Source of the DNA: UBA1275 sp038124025
GTDB lineage: Bacteria > Bacteroidota > Rhodothermia > Balneolales > Balneolaceae
DNA: 64,000 nt
Reading direction: 5' to 3'
NCBI GenBank assembly: GCA_038124025.1
Contig: JAYPBC010000005.1
Span: forward strand, 1-64,000
Made by a program: the position numbers and the translations under genes. Below are positions 1 to 8,823 of this stretch, piece by piece (positions within the stretch are counted from its first letter, which is position 1; each line of letters starts with the position of its first letter). Below the pieces are notes generated by a model that did no database searches, had not been told where the DNA came from, and saw nothing but the letters and a program-made list of their open reading frames with translations.

Positions 1-2
1 TA

Positions 3-263
3 GTACAGAAGGTACTCGACGGCGAAGGCGCATACGGATACAATGCACGTACAGCTGTATACGAAGACTTGATTAAGGCTGGTGTTATTGATCCAACTAA
101 AGTGACTCGTACAGCGCTTCAAAATGCAGCATCTGTTGCTGGATTGCTTCTAACTACCGAAGCAGTTATCAGCGAAAAGCCAAAAGATGAGTCTGCAGCA
201 GCACCTGCTATGCCAGATATGGGCGGCATGGGTGGAATGGGCGGTATGGGTGGCATGATGTAA
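3..263 (+). CDS. groEL: Chaperonin GroEL, C-terminal end (5' part outside window)
   Basis: Open from the window edge in the frame starting at base 3, so only the last 86 codons are present. The protein runs through a GEGAYGYNA segment, a [21 protein letters not shown] segment typical of the GroEL equatorial domain, and an ISEKPKDE segment. It ends in the Gly-Gly-Met repeat tail ([10 protein letters not shown]) that is diagnostic of GroEL. GroEL forms the double-ring folding chamber with GroES in the cytoplasm. GroES is not visible and presumably lies upstream outside the window. A hairpin and an intrinsic terminator follow, so this is the last gene of its transcript. Confidence 0.97.
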   Translation, partial: VQKVLDGEGAYGYNARTAVYEDLIKAGVIDPTKVTRTALQNAASVAGLLLTTEAVISEKPKDESAAAPAMPDMGGMGGMGGMGGMM

Positions 264-301
264 ACCCACTAGCTGGGGTTTTGCCTTAGGTAAATACTCC
301 T

Positions 302-330
302 GCAATGGAATTCATTATGTGAATTCTTGC
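302..330 (+). other. Hairpin in the groEL 3' untranslated region
   Basis: Arms GAATTCA (308-314) and TGAATTC (320-326) enclose TTATG. GCAA (302-305) and TTGC (327-330) extend the stem past a two-base bulge. It lies between the groEL stop and the terminator and would be in the mRNA tail. A weaker stem-loop (AAACCC/GGGTTT, 262-281) directly follows the stop codon. Function unknown; RNA stabilisation is a guess. Confidence 0.4.
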
Positions 331-356
331 TGCGCATTCATATGCAAAAATCTAAA

Positions 357-386
357 AGCCTCTCCAATATGGAGGGGCTTTTTTTT
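357..386 (+). terminator. Intrinsic terminator after groEL
   Basis: Stem AGCCTCTCC (357-365), loop AATAT and GGAGGGGCT (371-379), with one G:U pair, are followed directly by a run of eight T. This is a standard rho-independent terminator on the plus strand, 94 bases after the groEL stop. It separates groEL from the exchanger gene starting at 532. Confidence 0.88.
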
Positions 387-531
387 GCAGTCGATAAGTT
401 TAGTAATGAAGAGGATAGTTGAGGTTCATTAATCAAGGAACTCTGGGCTTTAAAGCGATCTGGATTGTTAGCTATGGAGTCATCCAAAACTCGTATATTT
501 AAACAACGTAAATCATTCAACTAGCTTAGCT

Positions 532-1623
532 ATGACCCTTTTACTTTTTATTCTAGGACTTGGCGGTCTTATTGTGGGAGCTGAATTTTTTTTAAAAGCA
601 GTAGATCGATTTGGCTTGAAGTGGGGCGTTTCTCCTATGGTTATGGGACTGACGGTGGTAGCATTCGCTACAGGTGCTCCTGAACTTGCCATTAGTTTAA
701 AAGCAGCAATGAATGACTCCGCTGATTTGGTCTTGGGTAATATTATCGGATCTAATATTGCGAATATCTTACTTATTTTAGGAATTAGCGGACTTATTAC
801 CCCTTTGCATATTAAACAGCGTATTGTGCGCATTGACGTACCGATTGTGATTGCCATGAGTATTGGGCTGTATGTTTTGGCTCTGGACGGGATACTTAGC
901 CTGTCCGACGGGGTTGTTTTGCTATTGGGTTTGTTTGCGTATTCGGTATTCACGTATCTGCAGGTGCGTAAAAATAAGGTAGAGATTGAGGAATTATATG
1001 AGCAAGACGAAGAAGTTCAATTAGCCTCAGGAATCTGGTTTTATGTCAAAAATCTTGGAATACTCTTGGTTGGTTTAGCACTCATTGTACAGGGTGCTAA
1101 TTGGATGGTAAATAGTGCGGTAAGCATAGCGCAGTTACTTGGAATGTCAGAGCTGGTAGTAGGCTTGACCATCGTTTCAATAGGGACCTCACTTCCAGAA
1201 GTTGCTACATCAATGGCTGCTGCTCGAAAAGGAAATGCAGATATCGCAGTTGCTAATGTGTTGGGAAGCAATATATATAATGTGCTCTTAACTCTTGGGC
1301 TCACTATTGTGGTGGCTCCTGGGGTATTGGAGGTTTCAAGGAATGCCTTATTGCTTGATATGCCTTTTATGATCGCCGTTGCGATAGGTATAATTCCTAT
1401 ATTTTTGACAGGATTTGATCTAAATCGTAAAGATGCCCTCCTGTTTCTTTTTTACTACACAGCCTACCTTGCCTATTTGGTCTTAGAGGCAGTGGGTTCG
1501 GAATATTTGGGCTGGATTGAAAAAGGCTTTTTCTTTGTAGTATTACCTTTTACCCTTTATTATATGTTTTCCAGGCTTATTCGTGAGGGCTTAACTGGCC
1601 TTCGTAGTGCGGGGCGTAGTTGA
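532..1623 (+). CDS. Calcium/sodium (or cation/proton) antiporter, CaCA family, YrbG-like
   Basis: A 363-residue inner-membrane protein with about ten hydrophobic segments in two homologous halves. The first half carries FATGAPELAISLKAA followed by LGNIIGSNIANILL. The second carries IGTSLPEVATSMAAA followed by VANVLGSNIYNVLL. These are the alpha-1 and alpha-2 repeats of the CaCA superfamily, where the Glu in G-x-S/A-x-P-E binds the cation. A polar loop of roughly 25 residues (charged, around residues 145-165) separates the halves. It would exchange Ca2+ (or another cation) for Na+ or H+; the sequence does not decide the substrate. The last 47 bases overlap the convergent hexosaminidase gene. 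Confidence 0.92.
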   Translation: MTLLLFILGLGGLIVGAEFFLKAVDRFGLKWGVSPMVMGLTVVAFATGAPELAISLKAAMNDSADLVLGNIIGSNIANILLILGISGLITPLHIKQRIVRIDVPIVIAMSIGLYVLALDGILSLSDGVVLLLGLFAYSVFTYLQVRKNKVEIEELYEQDEEVQLASGIWFYVKNLGILLVGLALIVQGANWMVNSAVSIAQLLGMSELVVGLTIVSIGTSLPEVATSMAAARKGNADIAVANVLGSNIYNVLLTLGLTIVVAPGVLEVSRNALLLDMPFMIAVAIGIIPIFLTGFDLNRKDALLFLFYYTAYLAYLVLEAVGSEYLGWIEKGFFFVVLPFTLYYMFSRLIREGLTGLRSAGRS

Positions 1624-3277
1624 CTCCTCGGTTGTCGAGCCGTTCAAAATGATGCTGTAAGCGAGCCCAAAAGCTATACCAATCTTTTTGCGAGGGGTCT
1701 GACCAGAGTACTTCTGATAAGGCAGTAGCTCTAGGATAGGCCATGTATTCGACTTTTTCTGGGGTACGAATGTATTCTGTCCATACATTGCCTTGCGCTC
1801 CAAGTACGTGTTTGGCCTCTTCTTGACTCAGGGCAGCGGGGATCGGTTCATAGCCATAGACATCTTCTACCGAAGTAAAACAACAAATCGCCAAGGGCTC
1901 ATTCGACATAGTTCCCTGGTAGTGATCAAAATAATTGGTGTTACCTGGGGTCATGATCACATCATGGCCCATTTTAGCAGCTTCAATACCACCTCGTTCA
2001 CCTCGCCAAGACATAACGGTAGCTCGTGGAGCTAAACCACCCTCTAGTATTTCATCCCAACCTATAATTTGACGCCCTTTACTATTCAAATATCGTTCAA
2101 TGCGGCTTATAAAGTAGCTTTGGAGTTCATGCTCGTCTTTTAAGCCTTCGCGACGAATCACTTCTTGGGCTAATGCGCTTTCTTCCCATTGCTTTTTGGG
2201 CGCTTCATCCCCACCAATATGGATATATTCTCCTGGGAAAAGAGCCATAACTTCATCTAAAACATCTTCTAAAAAGCCAAAAGTTTTTTCTGAGGGACAG
2301 AATATATCTTCAAATACTCCCCAGGTAGTCTGTACTTTGTATTCTTTATCTTGGCAACCATACTCTGGATAGGCAGCGAGTACAGCTGAGGTATGTCCAG
2401 GCATTTCAATTTCAGGGACTATGGTGATGTATTTTTCGGCAGCATAACTCACGACATCTTTAATTTCTTCCTGGGTGTAAAAACCCCCATATGGACGATT
2501 GTCGTAGGTGTTGGAACCATATCTTCGAATTAACGTCTCCTTTCGGAAGGCCGCGATTTCAGTCAGCTTGGGGTAGGCCTTAATTTCAATACGCCACCCT
2601 TGATCCTCCGTCAGGTGCCAATGAAATCGATTCATTTTATGCATGGCTAACAAATCGATGTAGTGTTTTATGAATGATACAGGCATAAAATGACGTCCTA
2701 CATCTAGGTGCAGTCCCCGATAGGAAAAACGAGGGTGATCGGCGATATGTACGCCTGGCACAGTCCAAATCATGGTGTTGGATACCCGAGACGGATCTTC
2801 TTTTTCTACTTCGGTGGGTAATAATTGCCGTAAAGTCATAATGGCATTAAAGAGTCCATGCTCTGTACTGGCCTCTAATTTTAGCTGCTCTGGAGTGACG
2901 TGTATGCGATACCCTTCCTGATGGCTAAGATGTTTATAATGGGTGTCATTTTGCAGATTTTCGGGATTGTGTAGAAGTAGTATGATGGCAGAATCTGTCA
3001 TCATACTAGGCTTGTTGCCTTCATAGAATACAAAATTACCATTCAACCAGGTGGTGGTGTGCATGAGTTCATTTAAGGTACTATGAATGGGGGTTCCTTC
3101 AAGTTCATTGGGAAGCAGGATGGGTGTCCCTTGCACTATGGTAAATGGATTTCCGATAGCTTCCATGGTTTTAGGCACAGGAATGAGGGCCGGTAAGATG
3201 GGTTCAGGTTCTTGAGCAATTATGCTAGTGGAGGAGAAAAGTAGCAGGCAAAGTAATGGAATAAGTTTTTGTAACAT
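1577..3277 (-). CDS. Beta-N-acetylhexosaminidase, glycoside hydrolase family 20, exported
   Basis: A GH20 enzyme that removes terminal N-acetylglucosamine/galactosamine by substrate-assisted catalysis. A signal peptide (MLQKLIPLLCLLLFSSTSIIAQ) is followed by a GH20b-like N-terminal domain and the TIM barrel. Recognisable barrel segments are YRGLHLDVGRHF, MHKMNRFHWHLTEDQGWR, PEIEMPGHTSA and the catalytic pair in HIGGDEAPKKQW. The C-terminal WGER/WTEYI and ATALSEVLWS segments fit the family. I chose the ATG at 3277 because the signal peptide begins there; an in-frame ATG at 3316 would add 13 polar residues. The substrate may be chitin-derived or wall-derived sugars; the context does not tell. 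The 3' end overlaps the convergent exchanger gene. Confidence 0.93.
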   Translation of the reverse strand: MLQKLIPLLCLLLFSSTSIIAQEPEPILPALIPVPKTMEAIGNPFTIVQGTPILLPNELEGTPIHSTLNELMHTTTWLNGNFVFYEGNKPSMMTDSAIILLLHNPENLQNDTHYKHLSHQEGYRIHVTPEQLKLEASTEHGLFNAIMTLRQLLPTEVEKEDPSRVSNTMIWTVPGVHIADHPRFSYRGLHLDVGRHFMPVSFIKHYIDLLAMHKMNRFHWHLTEDQGWRIEIKAYPKLTEIAAFRKETLIRRYGSNTYDNRPYGGFYTQEEIKDVVSYAAEKYITIVPEIEMPGHTSAVLAAYPEYGCQDKEYKVQTTWGVFEDIFCPSEKTFGFLEDVLDEVMALFPGEYIHIGGDEAPKKQWEESALAQEVIRREGLKDEHELQSYFISRIERYLNSKGRQIIGWDEILEGGLAPRATVMSWRGERGGIEAAKMGHDVIMTPGNTNYFDHYQGTMSNEPLAICCFTSVEDVYGYEPIPAALSQEEAKHVLGAQGNVWTEYIRTPEKVEYMAYPRATALSEVLWSDPSQKDWYSFWARLQHHFERLDNRGVNYAPHYEGQLSPHE

Positions 3278-3328
3278 GACGGTTTTGTGATTAGATAGTG
3301 GCTTAGTCATGGACATATTCGGTAGTAA

Positions 3329-4279
3329 TTAGGATTTTTTTTGACGTTGTTCTTTTTCGGTCATTATGTAGTTCAAGTACAAAAATTCTAGTGCGGCAGA
3401 CTCGTAGCCCTTCCAGGCTTGGGTGAGTTCCTGAAATCTATCTTCAGTGGTCGCATCTGGGTCTTCACCGTAGCTCCAAATGATCCATCTACGGAGGCCT
3501 TTTTCTTGATTCTTTTTCTTATTGCTGGGAAAGACCGCATCGGTACGCCCTCGCATCATAATAAGATCTTGAGCAGCCGTAGGACCTATTCCTTTAATTT
3601 TAACCAAGGTGTTATACGCAGTGACTGGGTCGCAGGTAGTTAACCAATGCATATCAGTGGTGCCCGCGACGATATCTTGTGCTAAGCCGGTAAGATATTG
3701 CCCTTTGCGTAAGGTTGGGCCTAAAGCTCGAATATTATGCGGATCGGCTTTCATCAGCTCATGGGGCCGAGGCCAAGCTGCTAAGCTACCTCCATCATGA
3801 TCGAGAAGAGTACCATATTGCTCCCGGATCCTATACATCATCTTTTTTGCAGTAGGTTTATGATTCATCTGCATTTCAACTATTCGATTCTGAATATCTT
3901 CGAATAAGGTGGCTCTTGTCATTCTTTTGAGCCCATAGTAGTCACTTAATTTTGGACCTAAAACAGGATCATTGGCAGCGCGATCATATAATTTGCGCAA
4001 ATCCATTTCTAAACCTAAAATTTTGGTTAAATGCTGGCTAGCGCATTCTATCTCTTCTTGTGAAAGAGATTCTTTACAACTAATAAAGAATTCTGGTGAC
4101 TCAGGATCTCCATTAAATCGAATGGTGAGGACCGCATCTCGATCTCCAATAGGTACCGGTCGGATAAACCCAGTCTCGAACATGTGCTCGGGTTCATGCT
4201 CAAAATCGAAATATGAACTAACGTCCAAGCATAAATACCAATCATGTGGGGGGGTAGAAGTAAGGCTCCATTCACTCAT
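3329..4279 (-). CDS. AlkA-like helix-hairpin-helix DNA glycosylase homologue with altered active site
   Basis: 316 residues. A beta-rich N-terminal domain of about 90 residues precedes a helical HhH-GPD core. TLFEDIQNRIVEMQMN (124-139) corresponds to the 'pfE..i..I..QQ' helix of AlkA-type enzymes. LVKIKGIGPTAAQDLIMMRG (225-244) is the helix-hairpin-helix. In AlkA relatives a Pro-x-Asp segment with the catalytic Asp follows; here the equivalent stretch reads TDAVFPSNKKKNQEKGLRRW (P251, S252, N253). There is no Asp, and about five extra residues stand before the LRR segment. The protein may therefore bind damaged DNA without normal glycosylase chemistry, or use another residue. It lies 151 bases after the ligase gene on the same strand and fits the repair context. 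Confidence 0.72.
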   Translation of the reverse strand: MSEWSLTSTPPHDWYLCLDVSSYFDFEHEPEHMFETGFIRPVPIGDRDAVLTIRFNGDPESPEFFISCKESLSQEEIECASQHLTKILGLEMDLRKLYDRAANDPVLGPKLSDYYGLKRMTRATLFEDIQNRIVEMQMNHKPTAKKMMYRIREQYGTLLDHDGGSLAAWPRPHELMKADPHNIRALGPTLRKGQYLTGLAQDIVAGTTDMHWLTTCDPVTAYNTLVKIKGIGPTAAQDLIMMRGRTDAVFPSNKKKNQEKGLRRWIIWSYGEDPDATTEDRFQELTQAWKGYESAALEFLYLNYIMTEKEQRQKKS

Positions 4280-4430
4280 GCCTGAAGATCATAAAATTGA
4301 TTCTATGAACAAAATATTTGTGCTGAAATAAAAAATATTGACAAAAACATAGACCATAAAACTGACTTAAACTGAATGATATTTATACATCGATTTTGCA
4401 AACCTCAATAGAATTTTATGTTCAAGGCGG

Positions 4431-6155
4431 TCACTTTGGTTTAAGAAATGATTGACTACTTTTTTGAGGACTACGTTCTTTGGATTGATGATGCATAAAC
4501 AGCATTTCTACATGTTTTAAGCTGTCTACATCCTTGGGTGATAAATCCCATCGTATTGCTTTAAATCGAGGGAATCTGAGCGTGTATTTTGCTTTTGTAC
4601 GTGGATTCGGCTGAATGGCCTCAAATTCGAGTTCGACCACGATTTCAGGGCGTAGTTGGGCGGTCGGACCAAATCGGTTAATGATACAACCCTTAATAGC
4701 TTTGTTTAATTGCTTCCATTCTTGATCGGTATATCCACCGTATGCTTTCCCAATGGGGATGAATTCTTCTTCGTAACGCGCGTCTTCTTTGACTGATACA
4801 CCCAAGGTAAAATCGGAATAGCTACCGCCTCGTTTTCCACTTCCTGCTTGAGCATATAGAATAACAGTGTCAATACTTCCGGAGGCTTGTTTGACTTTTA
4901 ACCAATGATTTTTGCGTTCTCCGAAAGAATAGGGAGCGTTTTTTTGCTTAAGCATTAATCCTTCATTACCATGAGCTAAGGCTTGTTCAAACAGGTGTTC
5001 CACCTGCTCTTTTGAACTAACAGCATGTTGGTTAGTTATGGAAAACTCATAGGTTTTGGCAAGTTTTTCAATGCTAATCCGCCGCTGGGTTAAGGGTTGT
5101 GATACCTTTGACTCTTGTTCTAAGAATAACACATCATAGCCGATAAATATGACTGGATATGTGCTTATTAAAGCCTCTGTTGGCTTTTTTACTCCCATAC
5201 GTTTTTGAAGCTCTTGAAAGGGTTGAATGGTGTTCTCGCGGAATACACATATTTCTCCATCTAAAACAACGGGTGGAAGATCCTTACTAGCAAAGGATTC
5301 GACGAGTTCAGGGAATTGATTGGATATTACATTTAGATCACGCGAAAATAATTCAACCTTAGAACCATGGGCGTGGAGTTGACAACGCATTCCGTCAAAT
5401 TTCTCTTCGGCAATAAAATCATCCCAAACCTTTACCGAACGGGATTGCATGGGAGCCGCAAGCATGAAAGCGATGGGGTTAAATAGTTTAAATTGAGCCT
5501 GGTCCAGACGGTTAGTGGACGCTAATTCGGCTGTTTTAGCGATGCTTCCAGTGAGCATGTGGACATAGCGTAACTGCTCGTAATCTACTTGGCAACTCTT
5601 CGCTAGGGCCTGTAGAACACTTCTATTTTCAAAGCCAATCCGCAGCGAACCTTGAGAAAGTAGTCGGAGAAAATATTTGGAGGCCAAAGGGGATAAACCA
5701 CTCCAAATGCGAGTCAATATGCGTTGTTTATCTTTGCGGGATCGGGTCTGAGCCAGTTCTTCGGCGAGCTCAGAAATACGCGCTAAATCCCAATGCTGCA
5801 GGCTATTTTTTTGCCGCGCCTCGGGTAGGTTTTCAAAGAGGCGTTGAATGGTTTCGGTACTGCTTCCTGTAGCTGTTCGGCATGCTTTGAATACGATGTC
5901 ATAGTCGATTTTACAATAATTGGCAGCGGCTATGCCTATGGTTCGTGCGCCTATGGAGGCACGTTTTCCAGAAATAGTAGAGAAAGCCCCTTCTCCCATG
6001 TACTGGCAGGCCAAAGCTAACTGAGAAGGGGATAATTGTGCTAAATACTCTGCGCAGAGTTTGATTTTTGCATTGCTTCCACGAGTTTCAGCTATGGATT
6101 GAACCAGCTGAGCCCATCGCTCAAAGTTATCAACGGCTTGTTCTTTGCTCATCAT
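4431..6155 (-). CDS. ATP-dependent DNA ligase of the ligase-associated repair cluster
   Basis: 574 residues. An N-terminal helical DNA-binding domain (about 1-210) precedes the nucleotidyltransferase core and an OB-fold. Motif I is EEKFDGMR with the AMP-accepting lysine at about residue 252. Further segments are FSRDLNVIS, VLDGEICVF (motif III), GNEGLMLKQ (motif IV) and HWLKVKQ (motif V). OB-fold strands with VVELEFEAIQ and RFPRFKAIRWD (motif VI) end the fold. It seals nicks with ATP in repair, separate from the replicative NAD-dependent LigA encoded at 16.8-18.8 kb. The ATG follows the exonuclease stop with no gap (TAAATG), which implies translational coupling. Lhr-like helicase and PdeM lie upstream, the established neighbours of this ligase class. 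Confidence 0.93.
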   Translation of the reverse strand: MMSKEQAVDNFERWAQLVQSIAETRGSNAKIKLCAEYLAQLSPSQLALACQYMGEGAFSTISGKRASIGARTIGIAAANYCKIDYDIVFKACRTATGSSTETIQRLFENLPEARQKNSLQHWDLARISELAEELAQTRSRKDKQRILTRIWSGLSPLASKYFLRLLSQGSLRIGFENRSVLQALAKSCQVDYEQLRYVHMLTGSIAKTAELASTNRLDQAQFKLFNPIAFMLAAPMQSRSVKVWDDFIAEEKFDGMRCQLHAHGSKVELFSRDLNVISNQFPELVESFASKDLPPVVLDGEICVFRENTIQPFQELQKRMGVKKPTEALISTYPVIFIGYDVLFLEQESKVSQPLTQRRISIEKLAKTYEFSITNQHAVSSKEQVEHLFEQALAHGNEGLMLKQKNAPYSFGERKNHWLKVKQASGSIDTVILYAQAGSGKRGGSYSDFTLGVSVKEDARYEEEFIPIGKAYGGYTDQEWKQLNKAIKGCIINRFGPTAQLRPEIVVELEFEAIQPNPRTKAKYTLRFPRFKAIRWDLSPKDVDSLKHVEMLFMHHQSKERSPQKSSQSFLKPK

Positions 6156-7169
6156 TTACTCAAACTCCTCATGGTCCATATCTAGGTAAACTGCGTCAAG
6201 ACCTCTTTGCTGTAATTCATGCAAAACTACCTTTGGGTCTGGTGTATGGGTAATGTAGATACGCTTGGGTTGAAGATACTCGCAGACCCTGATGAGCTCG
6301 AAGTAATCTAAATGATCACTCAGTGGAATTAAGGCATGCGCCTGGGTTTGTGTTCTTCTGGCTTCATGCGATGCCCAGCCACTACAGTAGGCAATCCTTT
6401 TCTTCTTTATATGACTCGCAAAACCCGATTCTAAGCCAGAATTAGGTGTAAACAATAGGCAGCCTTCTGAACTAGCTCGGTTATAGCGCTCGTAAGGGCC
6501 AAGATCAATGCCATAGTCCTCATAGACTGAGCAAAGTGGGTAACCTGCTCCATGGATTTGCTTGGTTTGTGGGAGATCTCTGAGCATGTGCATCATTTCT
6601 TGAGCCTTTCCTAAGTTATAGCCTAGAAAAACAGGCGTATAACCTTTATCTAGAGATTCCTGTGCGAAGTTTAGCAGATCGGATTGTAGCTGTTCGTTGG
6701 ATTTCCAACGGTAGATAGGTAAGCCAAACGTTGCCTCTATGATGAGTTGATCAACCAGCTGGTCTTTGGGTAATTCGAAGCCTTCGCTTGCTGGGGAAGC
6801 GGGTGTTTTGCAATCGCCTGTATATAAAATATTTCCCACTCCAGACTCTATAAACGCCATTGCAGAGCCTAGTATATGGCCAGCTGGGTATAGAGTTAGC
6901 TTAAACTGATCGGTGGTTAATGTCTCGTAGAAGGGTAATTCGATGATGTCTTCTTTAAACCCTCTTAACCTCATAAGGGCAGCCGTAGGTGGGGTAGCGT
7001 ACATGGCTAAATTAGTATGTTCCCGTAATGATTTTCTATTTCTAGGAATATGATCGGCGTGTGCGTGAGAAACAAAAATATGTTGTACGTCTGCATCGCT
7101 ATAATCCAAGCCAATGGATAATTCAGGAAGTTTAATTCCATGAAAGCGTGCTTTCTTTACCTTTAACAT
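6156..7169 (-). CDS. Ligase-associated DNA exonuclease, metallo-beta-lactamase/beta-CASP fold
   Basis: 337 residues. HAHADH (35-40) is the HxHxDH metal motif. Further family motifs are AGHILGSAM, TGDCKTPASPASEGFELP and the late LSDHLDYFEL and ITHTPDP. This matches the mRNA 3'-end processing-like exonuclease found beside bacterial ATP-dependent ligases. It would trim DNA ends before sealing. The stop codon abuts the ligase start, and an 88-base gap separates it from the thioredoxin-like gene upstream. Cytoplasmic: no signal peptide. Confidence 0.9.
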   Translation of the reverse strand: MLKVKKARFHGIKLPELSIGLDYSDADVQHIFVSHAHADHIPRNRKSLREHTNLAMYATPPTAALMRLRGFKEDIIELPFYETLTTDQFKLTLYPAGHILGSAMAFIESGVGNILYTGDCKTPASPASEGFELPKDQLVDQLIIEATFGLPIYRWKSNEQLQSDLLNFAQESLDKGYTPVFLGYNLGKAQEMMHMLRDLPQTKQIHGAGYPLCSVYEDYGIDLGPYERYNRASSEGCLLFTPNSGLESGFASHIKKKRIAYCSGWASHEARRTQTQAHALIPLSDHLDYFELIRVCEYLQPKRIYITHTPDPKVVLHELQQRGLDAVYLDMDHEEFE

Positions 7170-7257
7170 GTATAAGAAGTCTGGTTCACCGAGATAAATT
7201 TATCTATGAGTCAATGGGTTGGTGTGTAATAAATATGTTGGGTTTAACGATTATCCG

Positions 7258-8781
7258 CTAATTTGAATCGATACGTTCTTCGAGTACTTCCTCGAGGTTA
7301 AATGTTGGACGAATATCATTATATCGCTCAATTTTTCCCTCGGGATTCAGTAAGATATAAAAAGGAATACCGCCTCCCCTGTATTTTTTAAAGGTGACTT
7401 GTTCAAAACCATCGCCACCGTACACCTGGATCCAAGGGTTTTGGAATCGATCGATATCTTGAATCCAAATGGCACTATCCACTTCGGTTGAAATGGCCAA
7501 TATTTCGAAGTCATCACGGTCAAATCGTTCGTAGATACGTCGCATATCCTCAAATTCATCTAAGCACGGTTGACACCATCCTGCCCAAAAATCTAAGAGC
7601 ACATATTTTCCTGCAAAGTCACTTAGCTCATAGGCTGTACCATCGCGATCGAATAATCGAAAAGGGATGGCTGGGTTGCCTGGTGAGACGGCTTTAATGG
7701 CTTGATAAAAGCCCTTTATGAAGTTAGTATAGGCTGGATATCGATCGCTATATGTAGTCAAATACCTCTGATAACTTGCTTCAGCGATATTCAGAGCTAC
7801 TTCGCCAAGCCGCTCGGCCACTAAAAATAATTCGGCATATGCGCGTGCTTGATCATCCTGTATGTAATCGAGAATTTCGAGCCTGCGGCGATCCAAGGCC
7901 GGATAGGCTAGACGCTTGATGTCGTATTCCATAAGTTCCCCGTACTGTTGAATAACTGAATCATATAAGGTAAATGTGCGAGAATAAAAATGAGTATAAT
8001 CCCGGACTCCTGCACGTTGTGCTACCAAGTGATTAATCTCAAAGAGGCCATCTTCTTGAGCGTTGGCTAATAAAGAATCGCGGCGCTTATCGGCATTAGT
8101 GAGTCCCTTGAATCGTTGTAGAAATTCAATGGCCCGTATTTCGCGGACCAAATGTTCCCCTTGAACCCGGTACATCCATGGTTCATATATTCCATTGGCC
8201 AGTAGTTCTTCAGACAGCTCAACTTTTTGCTGGCTGAGATCAAGCATACGTTCTACTTCCCCTTGGGTGAAAAGTCGTTCTTCTTGGCTGATAGCCTGGT
8301 CAATGGGAGCTACTTGTTCTTGGTAACGGAGGAAGTTTTGATAGGTCTGCAATGGCTGATCATTCTCACCGGTGATGTTTAAACCCCTTGGGAATTCGGC
8401 GCGCTGAATTTTTACCATAATGGGTTTGCCTTGACCGGAGTCCTCGGCAGGTATGGCAAGAGGAAAGAACTGATCTTGAATCCTTATATGATACCATTGG
8501 ACAGGGCCGTTGGGTGAACCGGAATCTATTTTACCACCGTTAAATGAGTTTGGTAGCTCGAAAGTGAAGCTGTTGCTGTTCCGAATTCCACTTAGAACTG
8601 ACTTTTCAGAGTATTTATAATGCAGAGGGATTTTTTCCAGCTCAAGGCTTGCATCCCCCAGGTAATCTACGGTGACCGTAAGTTTTGTGCTTGATGAATT
8701 TGAACAAGACACTAACAGTAGTGCAACAATGATTATATGTATGGGAGTTTTTAGTACTAATCTGAAATATTGAATTGTCAT
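7258..8781 (-). CDS. TlpA-like thioredoxin-fold lipoprotein
   Basis: 507 residues. The N-terminus carries a lipoprotein signal ending LLLVSC (Cys 26). A long middle region, with an early beta-rich part and a helical part rich in charged residues (about 120-350), resembles the AhpC/TSA-thioredoxin proteins with large N-terminal regions common in Bacteroidota. The C-terminal thioredoxin domain has LLDFWAGWCQPC with the redox CxxC at 403-406 and the cis-proline loop GGGIPFYILL. It would act as a membrane-anchored disulfide reductase on the periplasmic side. It lies inside the repair operon but has no obvious link to DNA; the partner is unknown. Confidence 0.85.
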   Translation of the reverse strand: MTIQYFRLVLKTPIHIIIVALLLVSCSNSSSTKLTVTVDYLGDASLELEKIPLHYKYSEKSVLSGIRNSNSFTFELPNSFNGGKIDSGSPNGPVQWYHIRIQDQFFPLAIPAEDSGQGKPIMVKIQRAEFPRGLNITGENDQPLQTYQNFLRYQEQVAPIDQAISQEERLFTQGEVERMLDLSQQKVELSEELLANGIYEPWMYRVQGEHLVREIRAIEFLQRFKGLTNADKRRDSLLANAQEDGLFEINHLVAQRAGVRDYTHFYSRTFTLYDSVIQQYGELMEYDIKRLAYPALDRRRLEILDYIQDDQARAYAELFLVAERLGEVALNIAEASYQRYLTTYSDRYPAYTNFIKGFYQAIKAVSPGNPAIPFRLFDRDGTAYELSDFAGKYVLLDFWAGWCQPCLDEFEDMRRIYERFDRDDFEILAISTEVDSAIWIQDIDRFQNPWIQVYGGDGFEQVTFKKYRGGGIPFYILLNPEGKIERYNDIRPTFNLEEVLEERIDSN

Positions 8782-8823
8782 ACGGTCTCTATTGGATGAT
8801 TGGATTAGAGGTTCTTTAAAGAA

